From an uncultured Collinsella sp. (lineage in GTDB: Bacteria; Actinomycetota; Coriobacteriia; Coriobacteriales; Coriobacteriaceae): 64,000 nt of DNA. Under the pieces are notes generated by a model. The model did not search any database. It saw only the letters and a list, made by a program, of their open reading frames with translations, and was not told the DNA's origin. Below, piece by piece: positions 1 through 6,643 of the stretch (the stretch's first letter is position 1; each line of letters starts with the position of its first letter). Where the stretch lies: positions 1 through 64,000 of the forward strand of contig CAJLRE010000002.1 of NCBI GenBank assembly GCA_905208975.1, written 5' to 3'. A program made the translations under genes and the position numbers.

Positions 1-276
1 GCGACGGTCTCGAACACGCTCGGCAACGTGGGCGGTATCGTGTGCGACGGCGCCAAGGCGAGCTGTGCCGCCAAGATTTCCGCTGCCGTCGATGCGGCGA
101 TTCTGGGCCACGATATGGCCATGCAGGGCCGCGGCTTCCGCGCCGGCGAGGGTCTGATCCAGGATACCGTCGAGGAGACGATCGCGAGCATGGGCTATGT
201 GGGCCGTGTGGGCATGAAGGATACCGATGTCGAGATCCTCAACATCATGATCGGCAAGACCATCGTCGACTGCTAG
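1..276 (+). CDS. CyuA-like L-cysteine desulfidase/serine dehydratase alpha family protein, 3' part
   Basis: Only the last 91 residues are in the window; the gene begins upstream. The end matches the C-terminal part of the UPF0597/YhaM (CyuA) family, which degrades L-cysteine to pyruvate, ammonia and sulfide in anaerobes. Visible family features are the segment GNVGGIVCDGAKASCAAKIS, with two cysteines of the kind that bind an iron-sulfur cluster in serine dehydratase-like enzymes, and the terminal DTDVEILNIMIGKTIVDC. The assignment rests on remembered family sequence, not a search. Family membership is fairly sure; the substrate (cysteine or serine) is not. Confidence 0.75.
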   Translation, partial: ATVSNTLGNVGGIVCDGAKASCAAKISAAVDAAILGHDMAMQGRGFRAGEGLIQDTVEETIASMGYVGRVGMKDTDVEILNIMIGKTIVDC

Positions 277-352
277 GGGCTCTGGGGCACTGCATCTTGT
301 TGTTGAAACTATCGCGCTTGTGGCTGTAAAGCACCTGTCTGCATTGCGGACA

Positions 353-792
353 GCGAGGATCTCGCGGTATGTCACCAGGTCGTTCTCGCGCTTGATGCGC
401 TCGAGGACGGTTGCGACAACAAGCGCCGCTATCGCCGGCAGGAACGCCGCAGCTGCGGCGACGCCGGCGCCCCAGGTGCCCTCCATCCAGTTAAACGCCG
501 GCGACAGTATCAGCGCGAACGCCACCGCCAGCAACGCGAGCATCAGCACGGCCAGCCATAGCATCCGCGTTCCCATGCGCTTGCGATCTCTTTCGACTGC
601 CTCTTCCATAACGGTCACGTCTCCCTTCACGAGCGTGTCTATGGAGGTGTCGAATAGGATGCTCAGCATGAGCAGACTCTGGACGTCCGGATACGTCTTG
701 TCCCGCTCCCAGTTCGAGATCGTCTGACGCGACACGTAGAGTTTCTCGGCGAGCTGTTCTTGGGAGAGCCCCGTCGCCTCGCGCCTCGTCTT
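353..792. repeat. 440-bp direct duplication, left copy
   Basis: Bases 353-792 match 2694-3133 at a constant offset of 2341. I compared them line by line and saw one difference (G at 773, A at 3114). The repeat covers most of an XRE-TM regulator gene. Such low divergence suggests a recent duplication or gene conversion. Confidence 0.95.
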
Positions 793-965
793 TGCTCACC
801 GGCACGTCGAGCGTCTCACCGAGGACGACGAGCATCTCCGCGTCGGGCACCGAGAGCCCGCGTTCCCATTTGGAAACCGTCTGCCTCACCACGTTCAGCT
901 TGAGCGCGAGCTCCTCCTGCGATAGCCCTTTCGATTTCCTGAGGGCCTGGATGTTCTCGTTCAGT
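353..965 (-). pseudogene. chimeric XRE-regulator remnant
   Basis: Two broken regulator pieces are joined here. Bases 793-965 (minus) encode a clean HTH_3 domain (NENIQALRKSKGLSQEELAL, then RQTVSKWERGLSVPDAEML) behind an AGAAAGGA ribosome site, but the expected start codon reads ATA followed by CTG. About 60 residues in, the frame runs out of frame into bases 353-792, a near-perfect copy of the inside of the regulator gene at 2534-3154. That copy lacks the source gene's start and its last ~40 codons. Neither part can make a normal product, although a short HTH-only peptide from the CTG is conceivable. Confidence 0.75.
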
Positions 966-1118
966 ATGGCGGATCCTTTCTCTCGCCCGGTTCCTACGTT
1001 ACCGCAATGCTGCCCGCAGATGGTCCGTTGCCGCAAGCAACGGGTCGTAACATCGGCGGGGATTGTTTGAGTTCACAGGGGATGCAAGCTCCTAATAATT
1101 TGACGTCCATTCAATCTA

Positions 1119-1155
1119 CCTGCGGTTTGCAACCATAGGGTGCCTGCAGGTTGCG
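1119..1155. promoter_or_regulatory. short direct repeats upstream of XRE regulator
   Basis: CCTGCGGTTTGCA at 1119 and CCTGCAGGTTGCG at 1143 are 24 bp apart. GCAACC and GGTTGC within them also form a dyad. They lie about 165-200 bp before the regulator start at 1318 and may be an operator; no clear sigma-70 hexamers were identified. Confidence 0.3.
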
Positions 1156-1317
1156 TAAAATGAAGCCTCAAGTTGGTGGTTCTTGCCATGTGGCTACCGT
1201 AGTGTGTAAGTCGCCGGCAGGAAAGCACCGAACGCTGGGATGCCGCGCCCGCGCAGTCGCCGTGAGCCAAGATCACGACGCCCGCGTGCCCGCTCCCAGC
1301 CAACGAGAGGACCTACT

Positions 1318-2391
1318 ATGAGCTTCCGTACCAACCTTCAGTATCTGCGCGCCGAGCGCCATATGACCCAGGAGCAGCTCGCCATGCTGCTTGGGGTGTC
1401 CCGCCAGTCCGTCACCAAGTGGGAGGCCGAGAAGTCCTACCCGGAGATGGATAAGCTCATCAAAATGTGCCAGATTTTCGAGTGCTCGCTCGATGACCTG
1501 GTGCAGGGTGACCTTACCGATCGCGCTCCGGCACCCGCCGTCGCTACCGTGCCGCCCGGTCCCGCGACGGATGTGTGTGGCTATGACGACCACATGCGCT
1601 CGTTTGCCAAGCGAGTTCCCACGGGTGTCGCCGCGTTTATCCTGGGCGTTGTGGGGCTCGTGCTTTTTGAGGAAGGGACGGCTCTGCGCGGCCTGTTCAA
1701 TAGCAGTATGGCTGCAAGTTGGGGCGAGCTTCTGGGGCTGGCCGCCCTGTTCTCCGGCGTGCTTGTGGGCATTGGCATCTTGGTTTCTGCTGGCATGGAG
1801 CACTCTGCTTTTGTGAAGGCGCATCCCTTTATCGAGGATTTTTATACTGACGATGATCGTCTTCAGGCGCGCCAGGTGCTGGTACGCGGGTTGGTTACCG
1901 GGCTCATGCTCATCATGATGGGGGTTCTGCTGGGCAACTTCATCGAGCATGAGTCTGGCGCGGAGGCTCCTGCGGGCGCTGCGCTGCTCGCCCTGGTCGC
2001 GGTGGGCGTATGGCTGATTGTCCATGCGGGCATGATGTACGGTCGCGTGGATATCGATGAGTACAACCGCGATGCGGTCGAGGAACTCGAGGTTGAGGAC
2101 ATCGCCCGCATCGATGTTCCCGAAGCGGTGCGCAACGAGCTGCGCTCCGCAAAGCGCACGCACGAGAAGATCGAGGCTGCTTGCGGTGTCATCATGCTCG
2201 TTTCCACCATCGTTGCGCTGAGTTGGCTGTTTTTGGGTCCTTCGTTCGCTGGGACCACATGGGACGCCATCGGTAGTGGGCGTCAGGCGGCCGATTCCAT
2301 CGTCGGCTACTTTTGGCTGCCTTGGCCAATTGGAGGCATTCTCTGCGGCATCGTCAGCATTCTCATGAAGGCCTTCGGAAGGGACCGTTGA
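1318..2391 (+). CDS. XRE-family regulator with C-terminal membrane domain
   Basis: This 357-residue protein has an N-terminal HTH_3 domain (about residues 5-60: LQYLRAERHMTQEQLAMLL, then SRQSVTKWEAEKSYPEMDKL) and ends that domain with the usual DLVQGDL. Four or five hydrophobic segments follow (roughly 105-125, 140-165, 200-215, 225-245, then two near the end), so it is a membrane-anchored DNA-binding protein. The ATG at 1318 is preceded by GAGAGG at a suitable distance; an upstream in-frame extension is not regulator-like. It is longer than the 206-residue paralogs at 2534 and 4010. The signal it senses is unknown. Confidence 0.85.
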   Translation: MSFRTNLQYLRAERHMTQEQLAMLLGVSRQSVTKWEAEKSYPEMDKLIKMCQIFECSLDDLVQGDLTDRAPAPAVATVPPGPATDVCGYDDHMRSFAKRVPTGVAAFILGVVGLVLFEEGTALRGLFNSSMAASWGELLGLAALFSGVLVGIGILVSAGMEHSAFVKAHPFIEDFYTDDDRLQARQVLVRGLVTGLMLIMMGVLLGNFIEHESGAEAPAGAALLALVAVGVWLIVHAGMMYGRVDIDEYNRDAVEELEVEDIARIDVPEAVRNELRSAKRTHEKIEAACGVIMLVSTIVALSWLFLGPSFAGTTWDAIGSGRQAADSIVGYFWLPWPIGGILCGIVSILMKAFGRDR

Positions 2392-2452
2392 GTAGCTGGA
2401 ATTTTACTAGTGCTTGCAGTCAATTTGAAGTCTTCGGCTGCGGGCACCTTCG

Positions 2453-2517
2453 AGTCCGCATCACGAGCGCACGCCGCCGCCCAAAAGCGCTGATTCTTGA
2501 CGCGCGTGATGCGGACT
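2453..2517. terminator. inverted repeat between convergent genes
   Basis: A perfect 13-bp inverted repeat, AGTCCGCATCACG (2453-2465) and CGTGATGCGGACT (2505-2517), lies between the convergent regulator genes ending at 2391 and 2534. The 39-nt loop and lack of a T-tract make it an atypical terminator. Confidence 0.35.
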
Positions 2518-2533
2518 TCGGCAGATGCTGCCT

Positions 2534-3154
2534 CTAGTTCAGCAACCCCCACACGGCAAAGCCGAGTGCTCCGCCGATGGCGGCCGCGGCGATGAAAGTC
2601 AGCAAGTCGTACGCCAGTCGATGCTTCGTCGGCCACGCGCGGCGGGGGAGTGCCCGCGGATCGCGCTCGATGTTCGCCTCGCCGTTCATGAAGGCGAGGA
2701 TCTCGCGGTATGTCACCAGGTCGTTCTCGCGCTTGATGCGCTCGAGGACGGTTGCGACAACAAGCGCCGCTATCGCCGGCAGGAACGCCGCAGCTGCGGC
2801 GACGCCGGCGCCCCAGGTGCCCTCCATCCAGTTAAACGCCGGCGACAGTATCAGCGCGAACGCCACCGCCAGCAACGCGAGCATCAGCACGGCCAGCCAT
2901 AGCATCCGCGTTCCCATGCGCTTGCGATCTCTTTCGACTGCCTCTTCCATAACGGTCACGTCTCCCTTCACGAGCGTGTCTATGGAGGTGTCGAATAGGA
3001 TGCTCAGCATGAGCAGACTCTGGACGTCCGGATACGTCTTGTCCCGCTCCCAGTTCGAGATCGTCTGACGCGACACGTAGAGTTTCTCGGCGAGCTGTTC
3101 TTGGGAGAGCCCCATCGCCTCGCGCCTCGTCTTGATCTGGTTGCTGATGTCCAT
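2534..3154 (-). CDS. XRE-family regulator with three membrane segments
   Basis: A 206-residue protein. The HTH_3 domain occupies about residues 3-65 (KTRREAMGLSQEQLAEKLYV, SRQTISNWERDKTYPDVQSL) and ends in DTLVKGDV. It is followed by hydrophobic segments near 85-105 and 110-135, a cytoplasmic stretch with DLVTYREILAFMNGE, and a last segment near 180-200. The ATG at 3154 is chosen because GGGAGG lies 5 nt before it; a GTG two codons upstream has no room for a ribosome site. It is the intact source of the truncated copy at 353-792 and a clear paralog of the gene at 4010. Autoregulation is an inference from the paired repeats upstream. Confidence 0.88.
   Translation of the reverse strand: MDISNQIKTRREAMGLSQEQLAEKLYVSRQTISNWERDKTYPDVQSLLMLSILFDTSIDTLVKGDVTVMEEAVERDRKRMGTRMLWLAVLMLALLAVAFALILSPAFNWMEGTWGAGVAAAAAFLPAIAALVVATVLERIKRENDLVTYREILAFMNGEANIERDPRALPRRAWPTKHRLAYDLLTFIAAAAIGGALGFAVWGLLN
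2694..3133. repeat. 440-bp direct duplication, right copy
   Basis: Partner of 353-792. It lies inside the intact regulator gene, so this copy is probably the source. Confidence 0.95.
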
Positions 3155-3208
3155 CGTCACCTCCCGGTCGTGAAGGAGCGTCCCGCGAACACGCCGGGTG
3201 CGCTATCG

Positions 3209-3267
3209 AATCTGTTGTACATCATATGCGGCAAGGACCGCCGGCCTCTGCAAAATCTGTTGTACAT
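3209..3267. promoter_or_regulatory. paired 14-bp direct repeats upstream of XRE regulator
   Basis: AATCTGTTGTACAT occurs at 3209-3222 and again, identically, at 3254-3267, 45 bp apart, upstream of the regulator starting at 3154 (minus). Repeat and spacing suggest a pair of operator half-sites on the same face of the helix. Confidence 0.45.
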
Positions 3268-3554
3268 GCTTGTGAGCTGGGAGATTCATGAATCGTGGTG
3301 CGATTGGAGTGATGTGCGCCCTATATGCGGGCCTCTTTGATTGGCTCGATACGCACCGAGCTCTTTGAAACGTTGGGCGCCCAATGCGCATCTCATTTCA
3401 TCTTCGGAGCACTTTGAAAACTTCGGTGCACCTGAGCACGATAAACCGAATGGAAAATGGTTCACAGGTGCACCGAAAATCTGGTAGGCGCACCGAAGAT
3501 CAGATAGACGCACCGAAAGCGACGGACCTGTACGGCCCTTTATGGGCATCTGGT
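3268..3554. other. gene-free region with GCACCGAA repeat array
   Basis: I see no convincing gene here. Its main content is the repeat array at 3402-3526, listed separately. An open minus-strand frame crosses the region but has no ribosome site or family resemblance, so I leave it out. Confidence 0.5.
3402..3526. repeat. GCACCGAA repeat and dyad array
   Basis: Three 20-bp units stand in tandem: GGTGCACCGAAAATCTGGTA (3467), GGCGCACCGAAGATCAGATA (3487) and GACGCACCGAAAGCGACGGA (3507). Inverted partners occur upstream: TTCGGTGCACCTG (3422-3434) is the exact complement of 3465-3477, and CTTCGGAGCACT lies at 3402. The exact 20-bp period with alternating orientation looks like a multi-site protein-binding region or the base of a structured RNA. 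Confidence 0.6.
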
Positions 3555-3914
3555 TCAACGTGGTGGGCAACACCGCTTGGCCGTGCTGGCACGCAGGGCC
3601 ATGGCGGCGTAGCCGATTGCAGCGTAGGCGATGCCGTAGAACGCGATATCCTGGCTGCCCTCGACCGCGAGGGGAAACAGGAGGGCGAAGGCGGCCCCGA
3701 GCGCCGCGGGCAACCAGAAGAGCGTTCGCGCGGAGCCCGCGGCGAGCATGCCGAGGGCGACCGCGGTGATCGGGAGAAGGGCGTAGAGGAGCGCCATCAT
3801 GGCGAACATCCCCGCATCGGGCGGGACGGCGCCGACCAGGAAGGCGGGGACCGCCCAACATGCGGCGGCGATGGCGGCTGCGGCGATGAGCAATGTGCGC
3901 GCGGTTGCGTTCAT
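3555..3914 (-). CDS. small four-helix membrane protein, unknown function
   Basis: A 119-residue, very hydrophobic protein with about four membrane segments (residues 6-27, 33-58, 62-83, 88-108) and no recognised motif. The ATG at 3914 has GAGGAGG four bases before it. It lies downstream of, and on the same strand as, the XRE-TM regulator at 4010-4630, about 95 bp away, so the two may be cotranscribed. Small membrane proteins beside XRE-TM regulators are common targets or partners, but that role is only inferred here. Confidence 0.7.
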   Translation of the reverse strand: MNATARTLLIAAAAIAAACWAVPAFLVGAVPPDAGMFAMMALLYALLPITAVALGMLAAGSARTLFWLPAALGAAFALLFPLAVEGSQDIAFYGIAYAAIGYAAMALRASTAKRCCPPR

Positions 3915-4009
3915 GGGGCCTCCTCAACGAGAATCGCTCCCATTCTGCCACGAGGGGCGGGAATGGGGGCGATCGTGCCGGCGAAAGGCCATCCGGTCTG
4001 CAGATCTAC

Positions 4010-4630
4010 CTAGCTCAACATCTTGGCGAGCATGCCGATGCCGACGCCCACCAGTCCGCCGGCGATGGCGCCGATGATGATCTGCACCGCGTTGCGCGTG
4101 CCCTTGACCCAAAGGTTCATCTCGCGCTCACGGCGCCCCTCGAGCGTGTCGCGATCGACCTGCTCGCCGCGGCTAAACGCCAACACCTCGCGGTACGTGA
4201 CGAGGTCGTGCTGCTTCTTCATGCGTTCCATATACACGAACGCCACGAGCATCACGACGAGCGCCACGGCGGCAAACGCCGCGGTGGGCGCGATGTGCAT
4301 GCCCCAGCCCCATTCGAACTGGAACGCCGCCCACGCGCTCAGCACCAAAAACACGACCGCGCTCACGACCGTGATTGTGGAGAGGGCGTTGTACTTCTTG
4401 ACCGCTTCGTTCATTACCTGTGCCATGGTTTCCACATCTCCTTTGATGAGGGAGTCCACGGTCACCCCGAACACGTTGGAAAGCAGCAGCAGGCTCTGGA
4501 CATCCGGATACGTACGGCCGCACTCCCAGTTGCTGATGGTCTGGCGCGACACGTAGATGCGCTCCGCCAGATCGTCTTGGGACAGTCCGAGCTCCGTGCG
4601 ATGCTCCTTGATGTGCGAGCCCAGCTCCAT
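4010..4630 (-). CDS. XRE-family regulator with three membrane segments
   Basis: A 206-residue paralog of the gene at 2534-3154, identical in length and architecture. It has an N-terminal HTH (SHIKEHRTELGLSQDDLAER, SRQTISNWECGRTYPDVQSL, DSLIKGDV), two adjacent hydrophobic segments, the shared DLVTYREVLAFSRGEQ stretch, and a C-terminal glycine-rich helix (IIIGAIAGGLVGVGIGMLA). The ATG at 4630 with AGGGAG seven bases upstream is preferred over an in-frame GTG-type extension to 4678. The upstream region carries two 13-bp direct repeats, as for its paralog. Ligand and targets are unknown. Confidence 0.88.
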   Translation of the reverse strand: MELGSHIKEHRTELGLSQDDLAERIYVSRQTISNWECGRTYPDVQSLLLLSNVFGVTVDSLIKGDVETMAQVMNEAVKKYNALSTITVVSAVVFLVLSAWAAFQFEWGWGMHIAPTAAFAAVALVVMLVAFVYMERMKKQHDLVTYREVLAFSRGEQVDRDTLEGRREREMNLWVKGTRNAVQIIIGAIAGGLVGVGIGMLAKMLS

Positions 4631-4710
4631 GCGTTTGCTCCCTAGAGGGTCGGGGTGACCCCTGTCGAGAGCCACCATGTCATTGACGCGAGTATCGTAC
4701 CATCAAAGGT

Positions 4711-4767
4711 CTTTATATATGACCCCCACGGGGCAAAATCGAGCTGTCAAAAGGCTTTATATACGAC
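4711..4767. promoter_or_regulatory. paired CTTTATATAYGAC direct repeats upstream of XRE regulator
   Basis: CTTTATATATGAC at 4711-4723 and CTTTATATACGAC at 4755-4767 are 44 bp apart, upstream of the regulator at 4630 (minus). Architecture and spacing mirror the different repeat pair at 3209/3254. Confidence 0.45.
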
Positions 4768-4785
4768 ATCTAGCTGGGAAAAGAA

Positions 4786-4817
4786 CGGTCCCCAAAGGCG
4801 GATGCCTCCGGGGACCG
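4786..4817 (-). terminator. hairpin terminator downstream of the RHH/SPFH pair
   Basis: CGGTCCCC (4786-4793) pairs with GGGGACCG (4810-4817), with an inner AGGC/GCCT stem. Read on the minus strand it is followed by TTCTTTTCC. A second 12-bp GC stem, 4862-4873 with 4886-4897, lies between it and the RHH gene. The rest of the gap between 4768 and 4973 shows nothing else. Confidence 0.55.
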
Positions 4818-4973
4818 GTTGGTGCGTATAGAGGGGGCGAGCTTGCTTTGGGTTGGTGTTGGCCCCGCCGCTCGGCTCGACTTTGGAGCGGCGGGGCTCA
4901 GCTCTGCCTCGACCGCGGCGCGGGGCGCGGCTTTGTCCCGACGTCGGCAGCGGCCGAGCCCTGTCTTCCCAGC

Positions 4974-5165
4974 TTAGCCCTCCTCGCCTTTGGGTGCGTC
5001 CTTGGACGAGGGCTCTTTCTTCGGCAGCCTTCCCGCGCGTTTGAGGGCGTCTCGCAAGATCCATTCCACCTGACCGTTGGCGCTGCGCATCTCATCGTCC
5101 GCCCAGCGTTGGACGGCCTCCCCGATAGCGGGGTCTATACGGAGTGGATACTGCTTGCGTGCCAT
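4974..5165 (-). CDS. ribbon-helix-helix (Arc-like) protein
   Basis: A 63-residue protein starting MARKQYPLRIDPAIGEAV, the beta strand and helix of an Arc/MetJ-type ribbon-helix-helix fold, continuing with a second helix (SANGQVEWILRDALKRAG) and ending in a charged KKEPSSKDAPKGEEG tail. It follows the SPFH gene on the same strand after 63 bp. I recall similar small RHH proteins next to SPFH-domain genes in other actinobacteria, so it may be a partner or regulator of the SPFH protein. This pairing is from memory and is not proof of function. Confidence 0.75.
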   Translation of the reverse strand: MARKQYPLRIDPAIGEAVQRWADDEMRSANGQVEWILRDALKRAGRLPKKEPSSKDAPKGEEG

Positions 5166-5228
5166 GACGTGCCTTCTTGTCGAATGTGCAATTCTGCACC
5201 CGTCCCAAATTACTCATTGGTGTTGGGG

Positions 5229-6248
5229 TTAGTACAGCGAGCCTGCGTTGAGCACCGGGTGCGCCTCGGATTCACCGCAGAGCACCACCATGAGGTTGCT
5301 GGCCATCTGCGCCTTGCGCTCGTCGTCCAGCTCGATGGTGCCGCCGGCGGCCATCTCCTTCACGGCCATGTCGACCATGGAAACCGCGCCCTCGACGATC
5401 TTCTTGCGCGCGGCGATGACGGCCTCGGCCTGCTGGCGGCGCAGCATCGCCTGGGCGATCTCGGGGGAGTAGGCAAGATGGGTGAGGCGGGCGTCGTCGA
5501 CCTCCACGCCGGCGGGTGCCAGGCGCATCGCGAGCTCGCGGCGCAGGGCTTCGGAGACCTCTTCCACATTGGCGCGCAGCGTGATGGCGCCGGCGGCATC
5601 GGACTCGTCCTCAAGATGGTCGTAGGCGTACACGCTCGCCACGTGGCGCAGCGCCGTCTCGGCCTGCATGGCGACATAGCTCTGGTAGTCGTCGACGTCG
5701 AAGAGCGCCTTGGCGGTATCGGCGACGTGCCACACCACGACGGTTGCGATCTCGATGGGGTTGCCCATTTTGTCGTTGACCTTCAGGCGCTCGCCATTCA
5801 GGGTGCGCACGCGGGTGGAGATAGTGGTGGGGTTGCCCTTGGCGGCCTTCTGCGCCGCGGCCTTGGCGGCTTTGGAATCGCTCATCTCGAGCTCGATCAT
5901 CTCGCCGATCCCGGCCGATCCGCCCATGCTCTTGCTAAAGAACGGGTTGGCCCAGAAGAAGCCCTCGTCGCGGACGGTGCCCACGTACTTGCCGAACAGG
6001 ATGCACACGCGCGCCTGGCCGGGCTGCAGCGAGAAGAATCCGTTCAGCAGCAGGAACCAAAAACAAAAGGATACGATGCTGAGCCCTAGGCCCCAGCCGT
6101 AGGCGGCCGGCGCGTCGACGCCGTCCGGCGTTCCGGCGAGGCCGGTGACGCTCCAGATGAAGAGGCCGACGATGGCGAGCAGCGCCGCGATGACGGCGGC
6201 GAGCATACCATAGCCCGACGTGGCCTTGAGTTGCTTTTCCACGCTCAT
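5229..6248 (-). CDS. SPFH/band 7 domain membrane protein
   Basis: A 339-residue protein. Two N-terminal membrane segments (about residues 14-37 and 50-75) precede a prohibitin/band 7 domain that begins GFFSLQPGQARVCILFGKYV and runs to about residue 290, with a long helical region (SYVAMQAETALRHVAS, MLRRQQAEAVIAARKKIVEG) typical of slipin/flotillin oligomers. Such proteins form ring-like scaffolds on the cytoplasmic membrane and often work with proteases. An AAAGGAA site lies six bases before the ATG. The small RHH gene follows it. Confidence 0.9.
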   Translation of the reverse strand: MSVEKQLKATSGYGMLAAVIAALLAIVGLFIWSVTGLAGTPDGVDAPAAYGWGLGLSIVSFCFWFLLLNGFFSLQPGQARVCILFGKYVGTVRDEGFFWANPFFSKSMGGSAGIGEMIELEMSDSKAAKAAAQKAAKGNPTTISTRVRTLNGERLKVNDKMGNPIEIATVVVWHVADTAKALFDVDDYQSYVAMQAETALRHVASVYAYDHLEDESDAAGAITLRANVEEVSEALRRELAMRLAPAGVEVDDARLTHLAYSPEIAQAMLRRQQAEAVIAARKKIVEGAVSMVDMAVKEMAAGGTIELDDERKAQMASNLMVVLCGESEAHPVLNAGSLY

Positions 6249-6363
6249 TGTGAGTTCCTTTCACGACCGCGCCGGCGTTTGCGTGACGTCCCCGGCGCCG
6301 CGCTCCAGATTGCGATGGGGAGGAGGCGAGTCCCCGAGCAGTCCGTGCGGCTGCTGATTGCAT

Positions 6364-6376
6364 TGTGATAATCACA
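6364..6376. promoter_or_regulatory. TGTGATAATCACA palindrome
   Basis: A 6-1-6 palindrome, TGTGAT-A-ATCACA, lies between the divergent SPFH and MFS genes, about 115 bp before the SPFH start and 104 bp before the MFS -35 hexamer. It resembles an operator of a GntR- or CRP-like dimer. Of the rest of the gap 6249-6643, only the MFS promoter and leader can be interpreted. Confidence 0.4.
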
Positions 6377-6467
6377 TTGAGACCAAGTCAAGGAGAATCG
6401 GATGCCGTCTCTCATGGCATAAGTGGTTCGGGGCGCCCGGCATCTACGCTCCGTAGAGGTCTTCCTG

Positions 6468-6496
6468 TTGCATCTTGGCTCGCAAGTCCCTATAAT
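6468..6496 (+). promoter_or_regulatory. sigma-70 type promoter of the Mef-like gene
   Basis: TTGCAT (6468-6473), a 17-bp spacer and a perfect TATAAT (6491-6496). Transcription would start near 6503, giving a leader of about 140 nt that contains the small ORF at 6551 and a hairpin. Confidence 0.8.
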
Positions 6497-6550
6497 AGCC
6501 CCACTCACGGCTGAAGGTTTACCTCGAGATTTGGAAAGGGGAGCTGCACC

Positions 6551-6580
6551 ATGCTTGCTTCCATGAGGATTTGGCTCTAG
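6551..6580 (+). CDS. leader peptide MLASMRIWL upstream of Mef-like pump
   Basis: A nine-codon ORF, MLASMRIWL, with a strong AAAGGGGAG site seven bases before its ATG, placed inside the leader transcript. It resembles, from memory, the MTASMRLR leader peptide that governs macrolide induction of mef/msr(D) in streptococci: the ASMR core is shared. Its stop codon sits in a small TGGCT/AGCCA stem (6572-6583), and a 7-bp hairpin follows. This suggests ribosome-stalling control of the pump. It lacks the full R-x-R motif of classic macrolide-arrest peptides, so the inducer is uncertain. Confidence 0.6.
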   Translation: MLASMRIWL

Positions 6581-6583
6581 CCA

Positions 6584-6601
6584 CGGTCGCGTGAGCGACC
6601 G
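6584..6601 (+). promoter_or_regulatory. leader hairpin after the peptide
   Basis: CGGTCGC-GTGA-GCGACCG forms a perfect 7-bp stem four bases after the leader ORF. There is no T-tract, so it is not an intrinsic terminator by itself. An alternative stem, GCGA..GGTA with TACC..TCGC, can form with downstream sequence up to about 6627. Confidence 0.55.
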
Positions 6602-6643
6602 GTACTTCGCTGCATACCACCGATCGCATCAAAGGATTATTCC

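Noticed and set aside
3286..3951. A 221-codon minus-strand frame through the repeat array.
   Set aside because: It overlaps the better supported membrane protein gene (3555-3914, strong ribosome site) in another frame and translates repeats.
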